A stretch of 42,709 nucleotides of DNA, taken from positions 1-42,709 of the forward strand of contig NZ_CAKSNX010000013.1 of assembly GCF_934476685.1 (NCBI RefSeq), read 5' to 3'. The DNA is from an uncultured Ruminococcus sp. Its GTDB lineage: Bacteria; Bacillota; Clostridia; Oscillospirales; Ruminococcaceae. Within the stretch, counting starts at the first letter, position 1; each line of letters opens with the position of its first letter. The notes below the pieces were generated by a model, which saw only the letters and a program-made list of their open reading frames with translations, ran no database searches and was not told where the DNA came from. A program made the translations under genes and the position numbers. Shown piece after piece: positions 31,975-39,416 of the stretch.

Positions 31975-33387
31975 TTGGATATTAAATATGTCGGTCTTAG
32001 CGAGATAAACGGACCTCTCGTTGCGCTGGAAAAATGCAGGAACGTTTCTTACGACGAAATGGCTCAGATAAAGCTTGACGACGGCAGCGAAAGACTTGCC
32101 AGAGTGGTAGAAGTCTATGAGGACAAGGCTGTTTTGCAGGTGTTTGAAGGCACCAAGGGACTTTCCCTCACCAACACCACCGTAAGATTTGAGGGCAGAC
32201 CAATGGAGCTTGCGCTCTCAGAAGAGATGCTGGGAAGAATATTCAACGGTGCAGGAAAACCTGTTGACGGACTGGGCGAGATAGCCGCAGAAAAAAGCAG
32301 GGATATAAACGGAAGTCCGCTTAACCCTGTTTCAAGAACATATCCGAGAAACTATATCAATACGGGAATTTCCTCCATAGACGCACTGACTACGCTTATC
32401 AGAGGACAAAAGCTGCCTATCTTTTCAGGTTCTGGACTTTCCCATAACAAGCTTGCTGTGCAGATAGTGCGTCAGGCGAAGATAGCCGATGAGAACGGAC
32501 AGGATTTCGCTGTGGTTTTTGGAGCAATGGGCGTAAAGAATGACGTTGCTGACTACTTTAAACGCTGTTTTGAGGAAACGGGAGTTTTGCAGAGAGTTGT
32601 AATGTTCCTTAACCTTTCAAACGACCCTATTATAGAAAGAATACTTACACCGAGATGCGCTCTGACCTGTGCGGAGTATCTTGCTTTTGAAAAGAATATG
32701 CATATCCTTGTTATACTTACGGATATGACTTCATATGCGGAGGCGCTCAGAGAGTTTTCGTCCTCAAAGGGAGAAATACCGGGCAGAAAGGGTTATCCTG
32801 GATATCTTTATTCCGACCTTGCGTCTATATATGAAAGAGCGGGCATAGTCAAAGGGGCAAAAGGCTCTGTTACGCAGATACCTATACTCACAATGCCTAA
32901 CGATGATATAACCCACCCTGTACCTGACCTTACGGGATATATTACAGAGGGACAGATAGTTTTAGACCGAAATCTTGACCAGACGGGTATATATCCACCT
33001 GTTTCAGTTCTGCCGAGCCTTTCAAGACTTATGAAGGACGGCATAGGCGAGGGCTACACGAGAGAGGATCATCAGATGTGCGCAAACCAGCTTTTCGCAG
33101 CCTATGCAAAGGTGCAGGACGCACGAAGCCTTGCATCTGTTATCGGTGAGGAGGAGCTTACCCCTATCGACAAGGCATATATAAAGTTCGGTGTGCTTTT
33201 TGAAAAGCATTTTATAAATCAGGGCTTTGACGTAAACAGAACTATTGATGAGACTCTTGATCTGGGTTGGTCGCTGCTGTCAACGCTGCCGAAGTCGGAA
33301 CTTGACAGAGTTGATGAGGAGCACCTCGAAAAGTATTACAGCGCAGAAAAGGCAAAGACGATGTTCGGGGCAGAAAATGATAACTGA
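31975..33387 (+). CDS. ntpB: V-type ATPase regulatory subunit B
   Basis: Subunit B alternates with A in the catalytic head but does not catalyse. The 470-residue protein begins at TTG, with GGAGGTGAAATGA just upstream. The former P-loop is degenerate (GSGLSHNKLAVQIVRQA), as is normal for B. The signature LTDMTSYAEALREFSSSKGEIPGRKGYPGYLYSDL is split across the family's conserved block near residues 245-280. Its stop codon overlaps the start of the small membrane gene by 11 bases. Confidence 0.97.
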   Translation: MDIKYVGLSEINGPLVALEKCRNVSYDEMAQIKLDDGSERLARVVEVYEDKAVLQVFEGTKGLSLTNTTVRFEGRPMELALSEEMLGRIFNGAGKPVDGLGEIAAEKSRDINGSPLNPVSRTYPRNYINTGISSIDALTTLIRGQKLPIFSGSGLSHNKLAVQIVRQAKIADENGQDFAVVFGAMGVKNDVADYFKRCFEETGVLQRVVMFLNLSNDPIIERILTPRCALTCAEYLAFEKNMHILVILTDMTSYAEALREFSSSKGEIPGRKGYPGYLYSDLASIYERAGIVKGAKGSVTQIPILTMPNDDITHPVPDLTGYITEGQIVLDRNLDQTGIYPPVSVLPSLSRLMKDGIGEGYTREDHQMCANQLFAAYAKVQDARSLASVIGEEELTPIDKAYIKFGVLFEKHFINQGFDVNRTIDETLDLGWSLLSTLPKSELDRVDEEHLEKYYSAEKAKTMFGAENDN

Positions 33388-33562
33388 TACACTTATCGTT
33401 TGTCTGATAGCAGTGATACAGCTTTTCGGTATAGTGGCGGCTGTGCGTCCGAAAGAATTCTGCCGCAGCGAGGGGCGGTATCCTGCGGTCCGCCGCATAG
33501 GTATTGCAGTAACGATAGCTGGCTTTGCTGCAATGGCATTGTTTATTTTTCTCAGGAGGTGA
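33377..33562 (+). CDS. Small two-helix membrane protein inside the V-ATPase operon
   Basis: An ATG at 33377, overlapping the last codons of ntpB by 11 bases, opens a 61-residue frame: MITDTLIVCLIAVIQLFGIV forms one membrane helix, a short basic loop follows (RPKEFCRSEGRYPAVRRIG), and IAVTIAGFAAMALFIFLRR forms a second. The longer frame from 33245 lies in ntpB and is not coding there. The ribosome site of ntpD lies in its last codons, so B, this gene and D are translationally linked. It is not one of the known V-ATPase subunits by sequence. It might be an assembly factor or an accessory proteolipid. The hydrophobic pattern and its tight packing argue for a real gene. Confidence 0.7.
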   Translation: MITDTLIVCLIAVIQLFGIVAAVRPKEFCRSEGRYPAVRRIGIAVTIAGFAAMALFIFLRR

Positions 33563-33568
33563 TATGTT

Positions 33569-34219
33569 TTGGCTGAACAGCAGGTTTTCCCTACCAAAGG
33601 AAACCTTATATTATCAAAAAAGGCTCTCCAGCTTGCCGCATTGGGATATGAGCTGCTTGACCGCAAAAGAAATATCCTTATAAGAGAGATTATGGGACTT
33701 GTGGAAAAGGCGGAGGAGCTGAGAAGCACCATTGAGGAAACCTATAAGGACGCTTACGGCGCACTCCAGCTTGCGAACATATCTATGGGAGTCATAACAC
33801 CTTTTGCAGAGTGTATGCCTGTGGAGAACGGTGTGGAGATATCCTCGAAAAGCGTTATGGGAGTGGAGCTGCCAGAAGTTTCACTTAATGAACGTCCTAT
33901 GGAAGTAAACTATGGTTTTGCGAGAACAAATTCGCAGCTGGATAAAGCTTATCTTGCTTTTGAAAAGGTAAAGCGCACCACTGTCACGCTGGCGGAGGTG
34001 GAAAACGGCATATACAGATTGTCGGTTGCCATAAAGAAAACGCAGCGCAGGGCGAACGCTTTGCAGAATATCATAATCCCACGGCATCAGAAAACGGTCA
34101 AATTCATTTCTGACTCGCTGGAGGAAAAAGAGCGTGAGGAATTTTCAAGAATGAAAGTCATAAAGGCGGTCAAGCTTGAAAAACAGCGCAAAGAAAGCAA
34201 AAAGCTCAAAAACAGCTAA
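33569..34219 (+). CDS. ntpD: V-type ATPase subunit D
   Basis: Subunit D is the long coiled-coil axle of the rotor. The 216-residue protein begins at TTG with AGGAGGT at 33554-33560. It shows the family pattern FPTKGNLILSKKALQLAALGYELLDRKRNILI at the N-terminus and the second helix RRANALQNIIIPRHQKTVKF at the C-terminus. The tail is basic (KAVKLEKQRKESKKLKNS). An ATG at 33564 is out of frame. It closes the set of enzyme subunits in the operon. Confidence 0.94.
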   Translation: MAEQQVFPTKGNLILSKKALQLAALGYELLDRKRNILIREIMGLVEKAEELRSTIEETYKDAYGALQLANISMGVITPFAECMPVENGVEISSKSVMGVELPEVSLNERPMEVNYGFARTNSQLDKAYLAFEKVKRTTVTLAEVENGIYRLSVAIKKTQRRANALQNIIIPRHQKTVKFISDSLEEKEREEFSRMKVIKAVKLEKQRKESKKLKNS

Positions 34220-34244
34220 AGACACAGGAAAGGAAAATGCGTAT

Positions 34245-34847
34245 ATGGAATATATCAAGAAGATCTTCAGAAATTATTGGATACTGTCTATTTTCTGCGT
34301 TGTGCTGGGAATAGCGCTTATAATTAACCCGATGTTCTTTACGAACGCTATCGGCTATGTTGTGGGAGGACTTCTCACTGCATACGGCGTGGTGGCGCTT
34401 ATAAGATATTTTGTCAAGTCAAAGGAAAACCCTCTGTATGCAACGGGACTTGTGCTTGGCATAATACTTTGCATAGCAGGTATATTTATTATTATCCGCC
34501 CTACCTTTGTGCCAAAGATAATCGCAATAATATTCGGTCTTTATATGCTCATCAGCGGTATATGCAGCCTTCAGGACGCTCTCAATATCCGCCGTGCAGG
34601 ATTTGACAGCTGGAAGAACAGCGGTATTCCTGCAATAATCACTATCGTTGTCGGCGCAGTTCTTGTGCTTGATCCTATACTGCTTACAGACGCAGCAATG
34701 ATAATACTCGGCGTAGCTCTCCTTATATCCGGACTGACCAATATAGTGAGCTGTTTCAGCGCAGGCAGAGGCATAAGAAAGCTTGACGAGTACAAGAAGC
34801 ATAACAACAATAAAAAGGACGACAGACCTGATATCATAGATATTTGA
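34245..34847 (+). CDS. DUF308/HdeD-like membrane protein
   Basis: The 200-residue protein has about six membrane helices in pairs, with motifs typical of HdeD/DUF308 such as LGIALIINPMFF, VGGLLTAYGVVALIRYF and VVGAVLVLDPILL. The C-terminal tail is hydrophilic (KKHNNNKKDDRPDIID). The function of this family is not settled; E. coli HdeD is linked to acid resistance, which would fit a neighbour of a proton or sodium pump. ATG at 34245 is chosen because AGGAAAGGA lies before it; the longer frame from 34176 overlaps ntpD. It starts 25 bases after ntpD and is probably co-transcribed. Confidence 0.85.
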   Translation: MEYIKKIFRNYWILSIFCVVLGIALIINPMFFTNAIGYVVGGLLTAYGVVALIRYFVKSKENPLYATGLVLGIILCIAGIFIIIRPTFVPKIIAIIFGLYMLISGICSLQDALNIRRAGFDSWKNSGIPAIITIVVGAVLVLDPILLTDAAMIILGVALLISGLTNIVSCFSAGRGIRKLDEYKKHNNNKKDDRPDIIDI

Positions 34848-35008
34848 GATATCTGAGATATTTATGATATCTTTCGCCGCTAATTGTGCGGTATATTGAT
34901 TTAATTGTCGGCAGTTTGTGCAATTTGTTGAAATATTCCTAAAATCGTGCGTTAATGTGCGCTAAGATAGTCATTAATGCCAAAAAATAAAAATATGGCG
35001 AAAAATGC

Positions 35009-35037
35009 TTGACAAATCGGCTCAAAGGGTGTATACT
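35009..35037 (+). promoter_or_regulatory. Promoter of glnN
   Basis: TTGACA (35009-35014) and TATACT (35032-35037) have a 17-base spacer. Transcription should start near 35044, just before a terminator-like hairpin. Confidence 0.85.
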
Positions 35038-35048
35038 CATACTTGTAA

Positions 35049-35099
35049 ACAGCAAAGGCGCTGTGAACCTGATAAAAGGGGTTCACAGCGCTATTTTTT
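35049..35099 (+). promoter_or_regulatory. glnN leader: hexaloop hairpin overlapping a terminator
   Basis: GCGCTGTGAACC (35058-35069) pairs perfectly with GGTTCACAGCGC (35080-35091), followed by TATTTTTT, a strong intrinsic terminator inside the leader. An alternative 5-bp stem ACAGC (35049-35053) / GCTGT (35060-35064) has the hexaloop AAAGGC, with A at position 1 and G at position 4. It uses bases of the terminator's 5' arm, so the two folds exclude each other. This is the logic of ANTAR-protein antitermination, though the usual second hexaloop hairpin is not seen. Confidence 0.7.
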
Positions 35100-35137
35100 A
35101 TGTTGATAATAATTATAATTTATAGGAGGAATAAATT

Positions 35138-37219
35138 ATGGCAAACGTACCTGAATATTTCGGCTCAGACGTATTTAACGAGTCGGTGATGAAGGAAAGA
35201 CTTCCTAAGGCTACATACAAGGCTCTTAAGAAGACTATCGACAACGGCGATCCGCTGGATATCGACGTTGCAAACATCGTTGCTAACGCAATGAAGGATT
35301 GGGCTGTTGAAAAGGGCTGCACACATTACACTCACTGGTTCCAGCCTATGACAGGTCTTACAGCAGAAAAGCTCGACAGCTTTATCTCACCAACAGAAGA
35401 CGGTCACGTTATTATGGAGTTCTCAGGCAAGGAACTTATCAAGGGTGAGCCTGACGCATCTTCATTCCCATCAGGCGGACTGAGAGCAACATTTGAAGCT
35501 AGAGGTTATACAGCTTGGGACCCTACTTCATATGCATTCATCAAGGAAAGTACGCTTTGTATTCCAACAGCTTTCTGCTCATATAACGGCGAGGCTCTGG
35601 ATAAGAAAACTCCTCTTCTCCGTTCAATGGAGGCTGTCAATAAATCAGCACTGAGGATCCTCAAACTCTTCGGTTCAGACGCAACAAGAGTTGTTGCAAA
35701 TGTCGGACCTGAGCAGGAATACTTCCTCGTTGACAGAGAGATGTATGCAAAGAGAAAGGATCTCATCTTCACAGGAAGAACCCTTTACGGCGCACCTGCT
35801 CCAAAGGGTCAGGAACTTGAAGATCATTACTTCGGTACTATCAAGACAAGAGTTGCCGCTTACATGAAGGATCTTGACCAGCAGCTCTGGAAACTTGGTA
35901 TTTACGCTAAGACAAAGCACAACGAAGTTGCTCCTGCACAGCACGAGCTGGCTCCTATCTACGGCACAACAAATATCGCTACCGACCATAACCAGCTTAC
36001 AATGGAAGTTATGAAGAGAACAGCAAGAAAGCATGGTTTCAAGTGCCTGCTCCACGAAAAGCCGTTCGCCGGAATCAATGGTTCAGGTAAGCACAATAAC
36101 TGGTCTATCTCAACAAACACAGGTGTAAACCTTCTTGAACCTGGTAAGACACCTGCTGAGAACGCTCAGTTCCTCCTGTTTCTCACAGCAGTTATCAAGG
36201 CTGTAAATGATTATCAGGATATCCTCAGAGCGTCAGTTGCTTCCGCAGGAAACGACCACAGACTTGGCGCTAACGAAGCACCTCCGGCTATCATTTCTAT
36301 CTTCCTCGGCGATGAGCTTACAGGCGTTCTCGACGCTATCGTAAACGGCGTTAAGTACGAGGGCAAGACAGTTGAAATGGAGATCGGTGTAGACGTGCTT
36401 CCACACTTCCCTAAGGATACAACAGACAGAAACAGAACTTCACCTTTCGCATTCACAGGAAACAAGTTCGAGTTCAGAATGCCTGGTTCAAAGCTTTCTG
36501 TTGCTGGCCCTAATACAGTTCTTAACACTATCGTAGCTAAGGTACTCGATGATTTCGCAGATGTTCTTGAAAAGGCAGACAACTTCCAGGATACACTGGA
36601 CGATCTTATCAAGAAGACTATCAAGGACAATCAGGATATCATCTTCAACGGCAACGGCTATTCAGCTGAGTGGCCTGTTGAGGCTGAAAAGAGAGGACTT
36701 CTCAACCTGAAGTCAACTCCTGAGGCTGTTCCTACATTCGTTGCTCCTAAGAACGTTGAACTGTTCACAAAGTACGGCGTTTATACAGAAACAGAGCTTA
36801 AGTCAAGAGTTGAGATCCTTCTCGATGAATACTGCAAGACACTTAACATCGAGGCTCTTACAATGATCGATATGGCTAAGAAGGATATCCTTCCGGCAGT
36901 TGCATCATACATCAAGGATCTTGCAAAGACAGCTGCTCTTGCTAAGGACTGCGGTGCAGAAACTTCATTCGAGAGCGATCTGGTAAAGAAGCTTTCAGCT
37001 CTTGCTTCCCAGACATATACAAAGCTTGCAGAACTTGAGGACGTAACACTCAAGGCTCATGAGATCGAAGATGTTCAGGAGCTTGCAAACTTCTATCACG
37101 ATACAGTATTCGTTGCAATGGGTGAACTCCGTGCAGCAGCTGACGAGATCGAAACACTCGTAGGCGAGAAGTACTGGCCATATCCAACATACGGCGCACT
37201 TCTCTTCTATGTAAAGTAA
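35138..37219 (+). CDS. glnN: Glutamine synthetase type III
   Basis: GlnN makes glutamine from glutamate, ammonia and ATP. The 693-residue length and N-terminus (VPEYFGSDVFNESVMKERLP) identify the type III enzyme of Bacteroidetes, cyanobacteria and some Clostridia, and not the shorter type I. Catalytic motifs are visible: GPEQEYFLVDREMYAKR, HNEVAPAQHELAPIY, KPFAGINGSGKHNNWSI, and NRTSPFAFTGNKFEFRMPGS. The GGAGGA ribosome site is strong and codon use is visibly biased toward a small set of codons, consistent with high expression. It lies next to the ammonium channel and has an attenuator-like leader, both consistent with nitrogen control. Confidence 0.97.
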   Translation: MANVPEYFGSDVFNESVMKERLPKATYKALKKTIDNGDPLDIDVANIVANAMKDWAVEKGCTHYTHWFQPMTGLTAEKLDSFISPTEDGHVIMEFSGKELIKGEPDASSFPSGGLRATFEARGYTAWDPTSYAFIKESTLCIPTAFCSYNGEALDKKTPLLRSMEAVNKSALRILKLFGSDATRVVANVGPEQEYFLVDREMYAKRKDLIFTGRTLYGAPAPKGQELEDHYFGTIKTRVAAYMKDLDQQLWKLGIYAKTKHNEVAPAQHELAPIYGTTNIATDHNQLTMEVMKRTARKHGFKCLLHEKPFAGINGSGKHNNWSISTNTGVNLLEPGKTPAENAQFLLFLTAVIKAVNDYQDILRASVASAGNDHRLGANEAPPAIISIFLGDELTGVLDAIVNGVKYEGKTVEMEIGVDVLPHFPKDTTDRNRTSPFAFTGNKFEFRMPGSKLSVAGPNTVLNTIVAKVLDDFADVLEKADNFQDTLDDLIKKTIKDNQDIIFNGNGYSAEWPVEAEKRGLLNLKSTPEAVPTFVAPKNVELFTKYGVYTETELKSRVEILLDEYCKTLNIEALTMIDMAKKDILPAVASYIKDLAKTAALAKDCGAETSFESDLVKKLSALASQTYTKLAELEDVTLKAHEIEDVQELANFYHDTVFVAMGELRAAADEIETLVGEKYWPYPTYGALLFYVK

Positions 37220-37324
37220 TAAGTTAAGAAGTATACAATCACCATTCAATATAGTATCGATCTTCTAATGTATTCAGCATATTTTCAGTATTACGATTTC
37301 GCAAAAACATAACAATATATTCTA

Positions 37325-37386
37325 TGCACAAAGAGGTGTATGACAAGGCAGGCGCAGTGTCTGCTGTTGTCGTACACCTCTTTTGT
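37325..37386 (+). promoter_or_regulatory. amt leader: hexaloop hairpin overlapping a terminator
   Basis: AAGAGGTGTATGACAA (37331-37346) pairs with TTGTCGTACACCTCTT (37367-37382) with one mismatch, followed by T, just upstream of the amt ribosome site. An alternative 5-bp stem TGCAC (37325-37329) / GTGTA (37336-37340, one G-U pair) has the hexaloop AAAGAG, again A at position 1 and G at position 4, and overlaps the terminator's 5' arm. A TATATT at 37316-37321 could be a -10 box, but transcripts from it would start within this hairpin, so read-through from glnN may be the relevant RNA. Confidence 0.6.
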
Positions 37387-37407
37387 TAATTTAAGGAGGA
37401 GAATAAT

Positions 37408-39150
37408 ATGACTGATGAGATCAGAACTGTCATAGAACAGACAGTAGGCGATACCACATTCGCCGTTTGGTTTTTAATAGGAGCTGCACTGGTATTCTTT
37501 ATGCAGGCAGGCTTCGCAATGGTAGAAACAGGATTTACCCGTGCAAAGAACGCAGGTAACATCATTATGAAGAACCTGATGGACTTCTGTATAGGTACAG
37601 TAGTATTCATGCTGCTGGGTTACTCGCTGCTTATGGGCGAGGACGTCGGCGGATTCTTGGGTAAACCTTCACTCCAGCTCTTTACGGATTACGATTCGTT
37701 TAACTGGTCAGCATTCGTATTCAACATGGTATTCTGCGCAACTGCCGCAACTATCGTTTCGGGAGCTATGGCAGAAAGAACAAAGTTCATTTCATACTGC
37801 GTATATTCAGGACTTATTTCCCTGTTTGTATACCCGATCGAGGCACACTGGATCTGGGGCGGCGGCTGGCTTTCAGAATGGGGCTTCCACGATTTCGCAG
37901 GTTCATGCGCTATCCACATGGTCGGCGGTATCGCAGCTCTCGTAGGTGCGGCTATCCTCGGACCTCGTATCGGTAAGTTCGATAAGAACGGCAAGCCTAA
38001 GGCTATTCCCGGTCACTCACTTACACTTGGCGCACTTGGCTGCTTTATCCTTTGGTTCGGCTGGTACGGATTTAACGGTGCAGCAGCAACAACAACAGGT
38101 CAGCTCGGTTCTATCTTCGTAACAACAACTATCGCTCCTGCTGTTGCAACAGTAGTATGTATGGTATTCACTTGGCTTAAGTATGGTAAGCCTGATGTTT
38201 CAATGTGCCTTAACGCTTCACTTGCAGGTCTTGTTGGTATCACAGCAGGCTGCGACGTAATGGACGGCTTAGGTGCAACAATAGTAGGTATCGTTTCAGG
38301 ACTTCTCGTTTGCTTCGGTGTTTGGTTCCTCGATTATGTACTTAAGATCGATGACCCAGTCGGTGCAGTTGCAGTTCACATGATGAACGGTATCTGGGGT
38401 ACTATCGCAGTTGGTCTTTTCGCAACAGATACAGCTCCTGAATGTACACTCAAGGGTGTGTTCTACGGCGGCGGATTTTCACTCCTCGGCAAGCAGCTCG
38501 TTGGTGTCCTTTCAGTAGGCGCTTGGGCAGCTATCATGATGACTATCATCTTCTTCGCTATCAAGAAGACTATCGGACTCAGAGCTTCCGAACAGGAAGA
38601 GATCATCGGTCTTGACGTTACAGAGCATGGTCTTGTATCCTCTTATGCAGACTTCGCACCTGCAATGGCTCAGGCATCACTTTCATACACAAAGGACGAC
38701 GCTAAGAGCGTAACAAAGGTCGAGCCTGTCGTACCTGTTGAAAAGGCTATCAAGGTAGAATCTTACACAACAGATGCTCCAAATGCAGACGGTTCTGCAA
38801 AGATCACAAAGGTCGTTATCATCTGCAAGCAGCAGAAGCTCAATGATCTTATCGATGCACTTGAACAGATCGATGTAACAGGTCTTACAGTAACAAACGT
38901 ACTCGGCTGCGGTATGCAGAAGGGTAAGACTGAATATTACCGTGGAGCAGAGGTCGAAGCTAACCTGCTGCCAAAGGTAAAGGTGGAGGTCGTTGTATGC
39001 AAAGTTCCTACAAGGGCAGTTATCGACACAGCAAAGAGCGTTCTTTATACAGGTCATATCGGTGACGGTAAGATCTTCGTATACGATATCGAGAACGTTA
39101 TAAAGGTTCGTACCGGTGAAGAGGGCTATGACGCTCTTCAGGACGAATAA
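37408..39150 (+). CDS. amt: Ammonium channel fused to a P-II regulatory domain
   Basis: The 580-residue protein is an Amt channel (about residues 1-400, eleven helices) with the twin histidines His170 (GSCAIHMVGG) and His324 (AVAVHMMNG) that line the pore. A linker joins it to a P-II/GlnK domain (about 465-575). That domain keeps the T-loop KTEYYRGAE, where Tyr511 matches the site uridylylated in enteric GlnB, and GHIGDGKIFVYD, IKVRTGEE of the nucleotide site. P-II normally plugs Amt from a separate gene; here the regulator is tethered to its target. GGAGGAG precedes the ATG. Confidence 0.96.
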   Translation: MTDEIRTVIEQTVGDTTFAVWFLIGAALVFFMQAGFAMVETGFTRAKNAGNIIMKNLMDFCIGTVVFMLLGYSLLMGEDVGGFLGKPSLQLFTDYDSFNWSAFVFNMVFCATAATIVSGAMAERTKFISYCVYSGLISLFVYPIEAHWIWGGGWLSEWGFHDFAGSCAIHMVGGIAALVGAAILGPRIGKFDKNGKPKAIPGHSLTLGALGCFILWFGWYGFNGAAATTTGQLGSIFVTTTIAPAVATVVCMVFTWLKYGKPDVSMCLNASLAGLVGITAGCDVMDGLGATIVGIVSGLLVCFGVWFLDYVLKIDDPVGAVAVHMMNGIWGTIAVGLFATDTAPECTLKGVFYGGGFSLLGKQLVGVLSVGAWAAIMMTIIFFAIKKTIGLRASEQEEIIGLDVTEHGLVSSYADFAPAMAQASLSYTKDDAKSVTKVEPVVPVEKAIKVESYTTDAPNADGSAKITKVVIICKQQKLNDLIDALEQIDVTGLTVTNVLGCGMQKGKTEYYRGAEVEANLLPKVKVEVVVCKVPTRAVIDTAKSVLYTGHIGDGKIFVYDIENVIKVRTGEEGYDALQDE

Positions 39151-39238
39151 AGTTTACAAGTTTATAAGATGAAAAGCAATTAAATACTTAACTTATTTAT
39201 CAAGATTGCCCCATCCCACTTATAAATTATAGCGAGAG

Positions 39239-39271
39239 AGCCGCAGAGGAAATTTTCCGCTGCGGCTTTTT
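39239..39271 (+). terminator. Intrinsic terminator after amt
   Basis: AGCCGCAG (39239-39246) pairs with CTGCGGCT (39260-39267), extended inside by GGAAA/TTTCC, followed by T. Confidence 0.85.
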
Positions 39272-39289
39272 CGTGCCTTTTTCCGCCGC

Positions 39290-39318
39290 TTGAAAAGAAA
39301 GCCGAAATGTGGTATAAT
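39290..39318 (+). promoter_or_regulatory. Promoter of recQ
   Basis: TTGAAA (39290-39295) and TATAAT (39313-39318) have a 17-base spacer, about 100 bases before the chosen start. Confidence 0.8.
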
Positions 39319-39416
39319 CATATAGAAAGTCAATGCAGCACCGCACTACTGCCGTCGGACGGCTTTGTATACGTCTTGCCTGCATATTTTTATCTGAAGG
39401 GAAGTCCTTGCGGCAA

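Noticed and set aside
34848..34885. Repeated GATATC-like palindromes after the DUF308 gene
   Set aside because: The stem is AT-rich and lacks a T-run; a terminator call is not justified.
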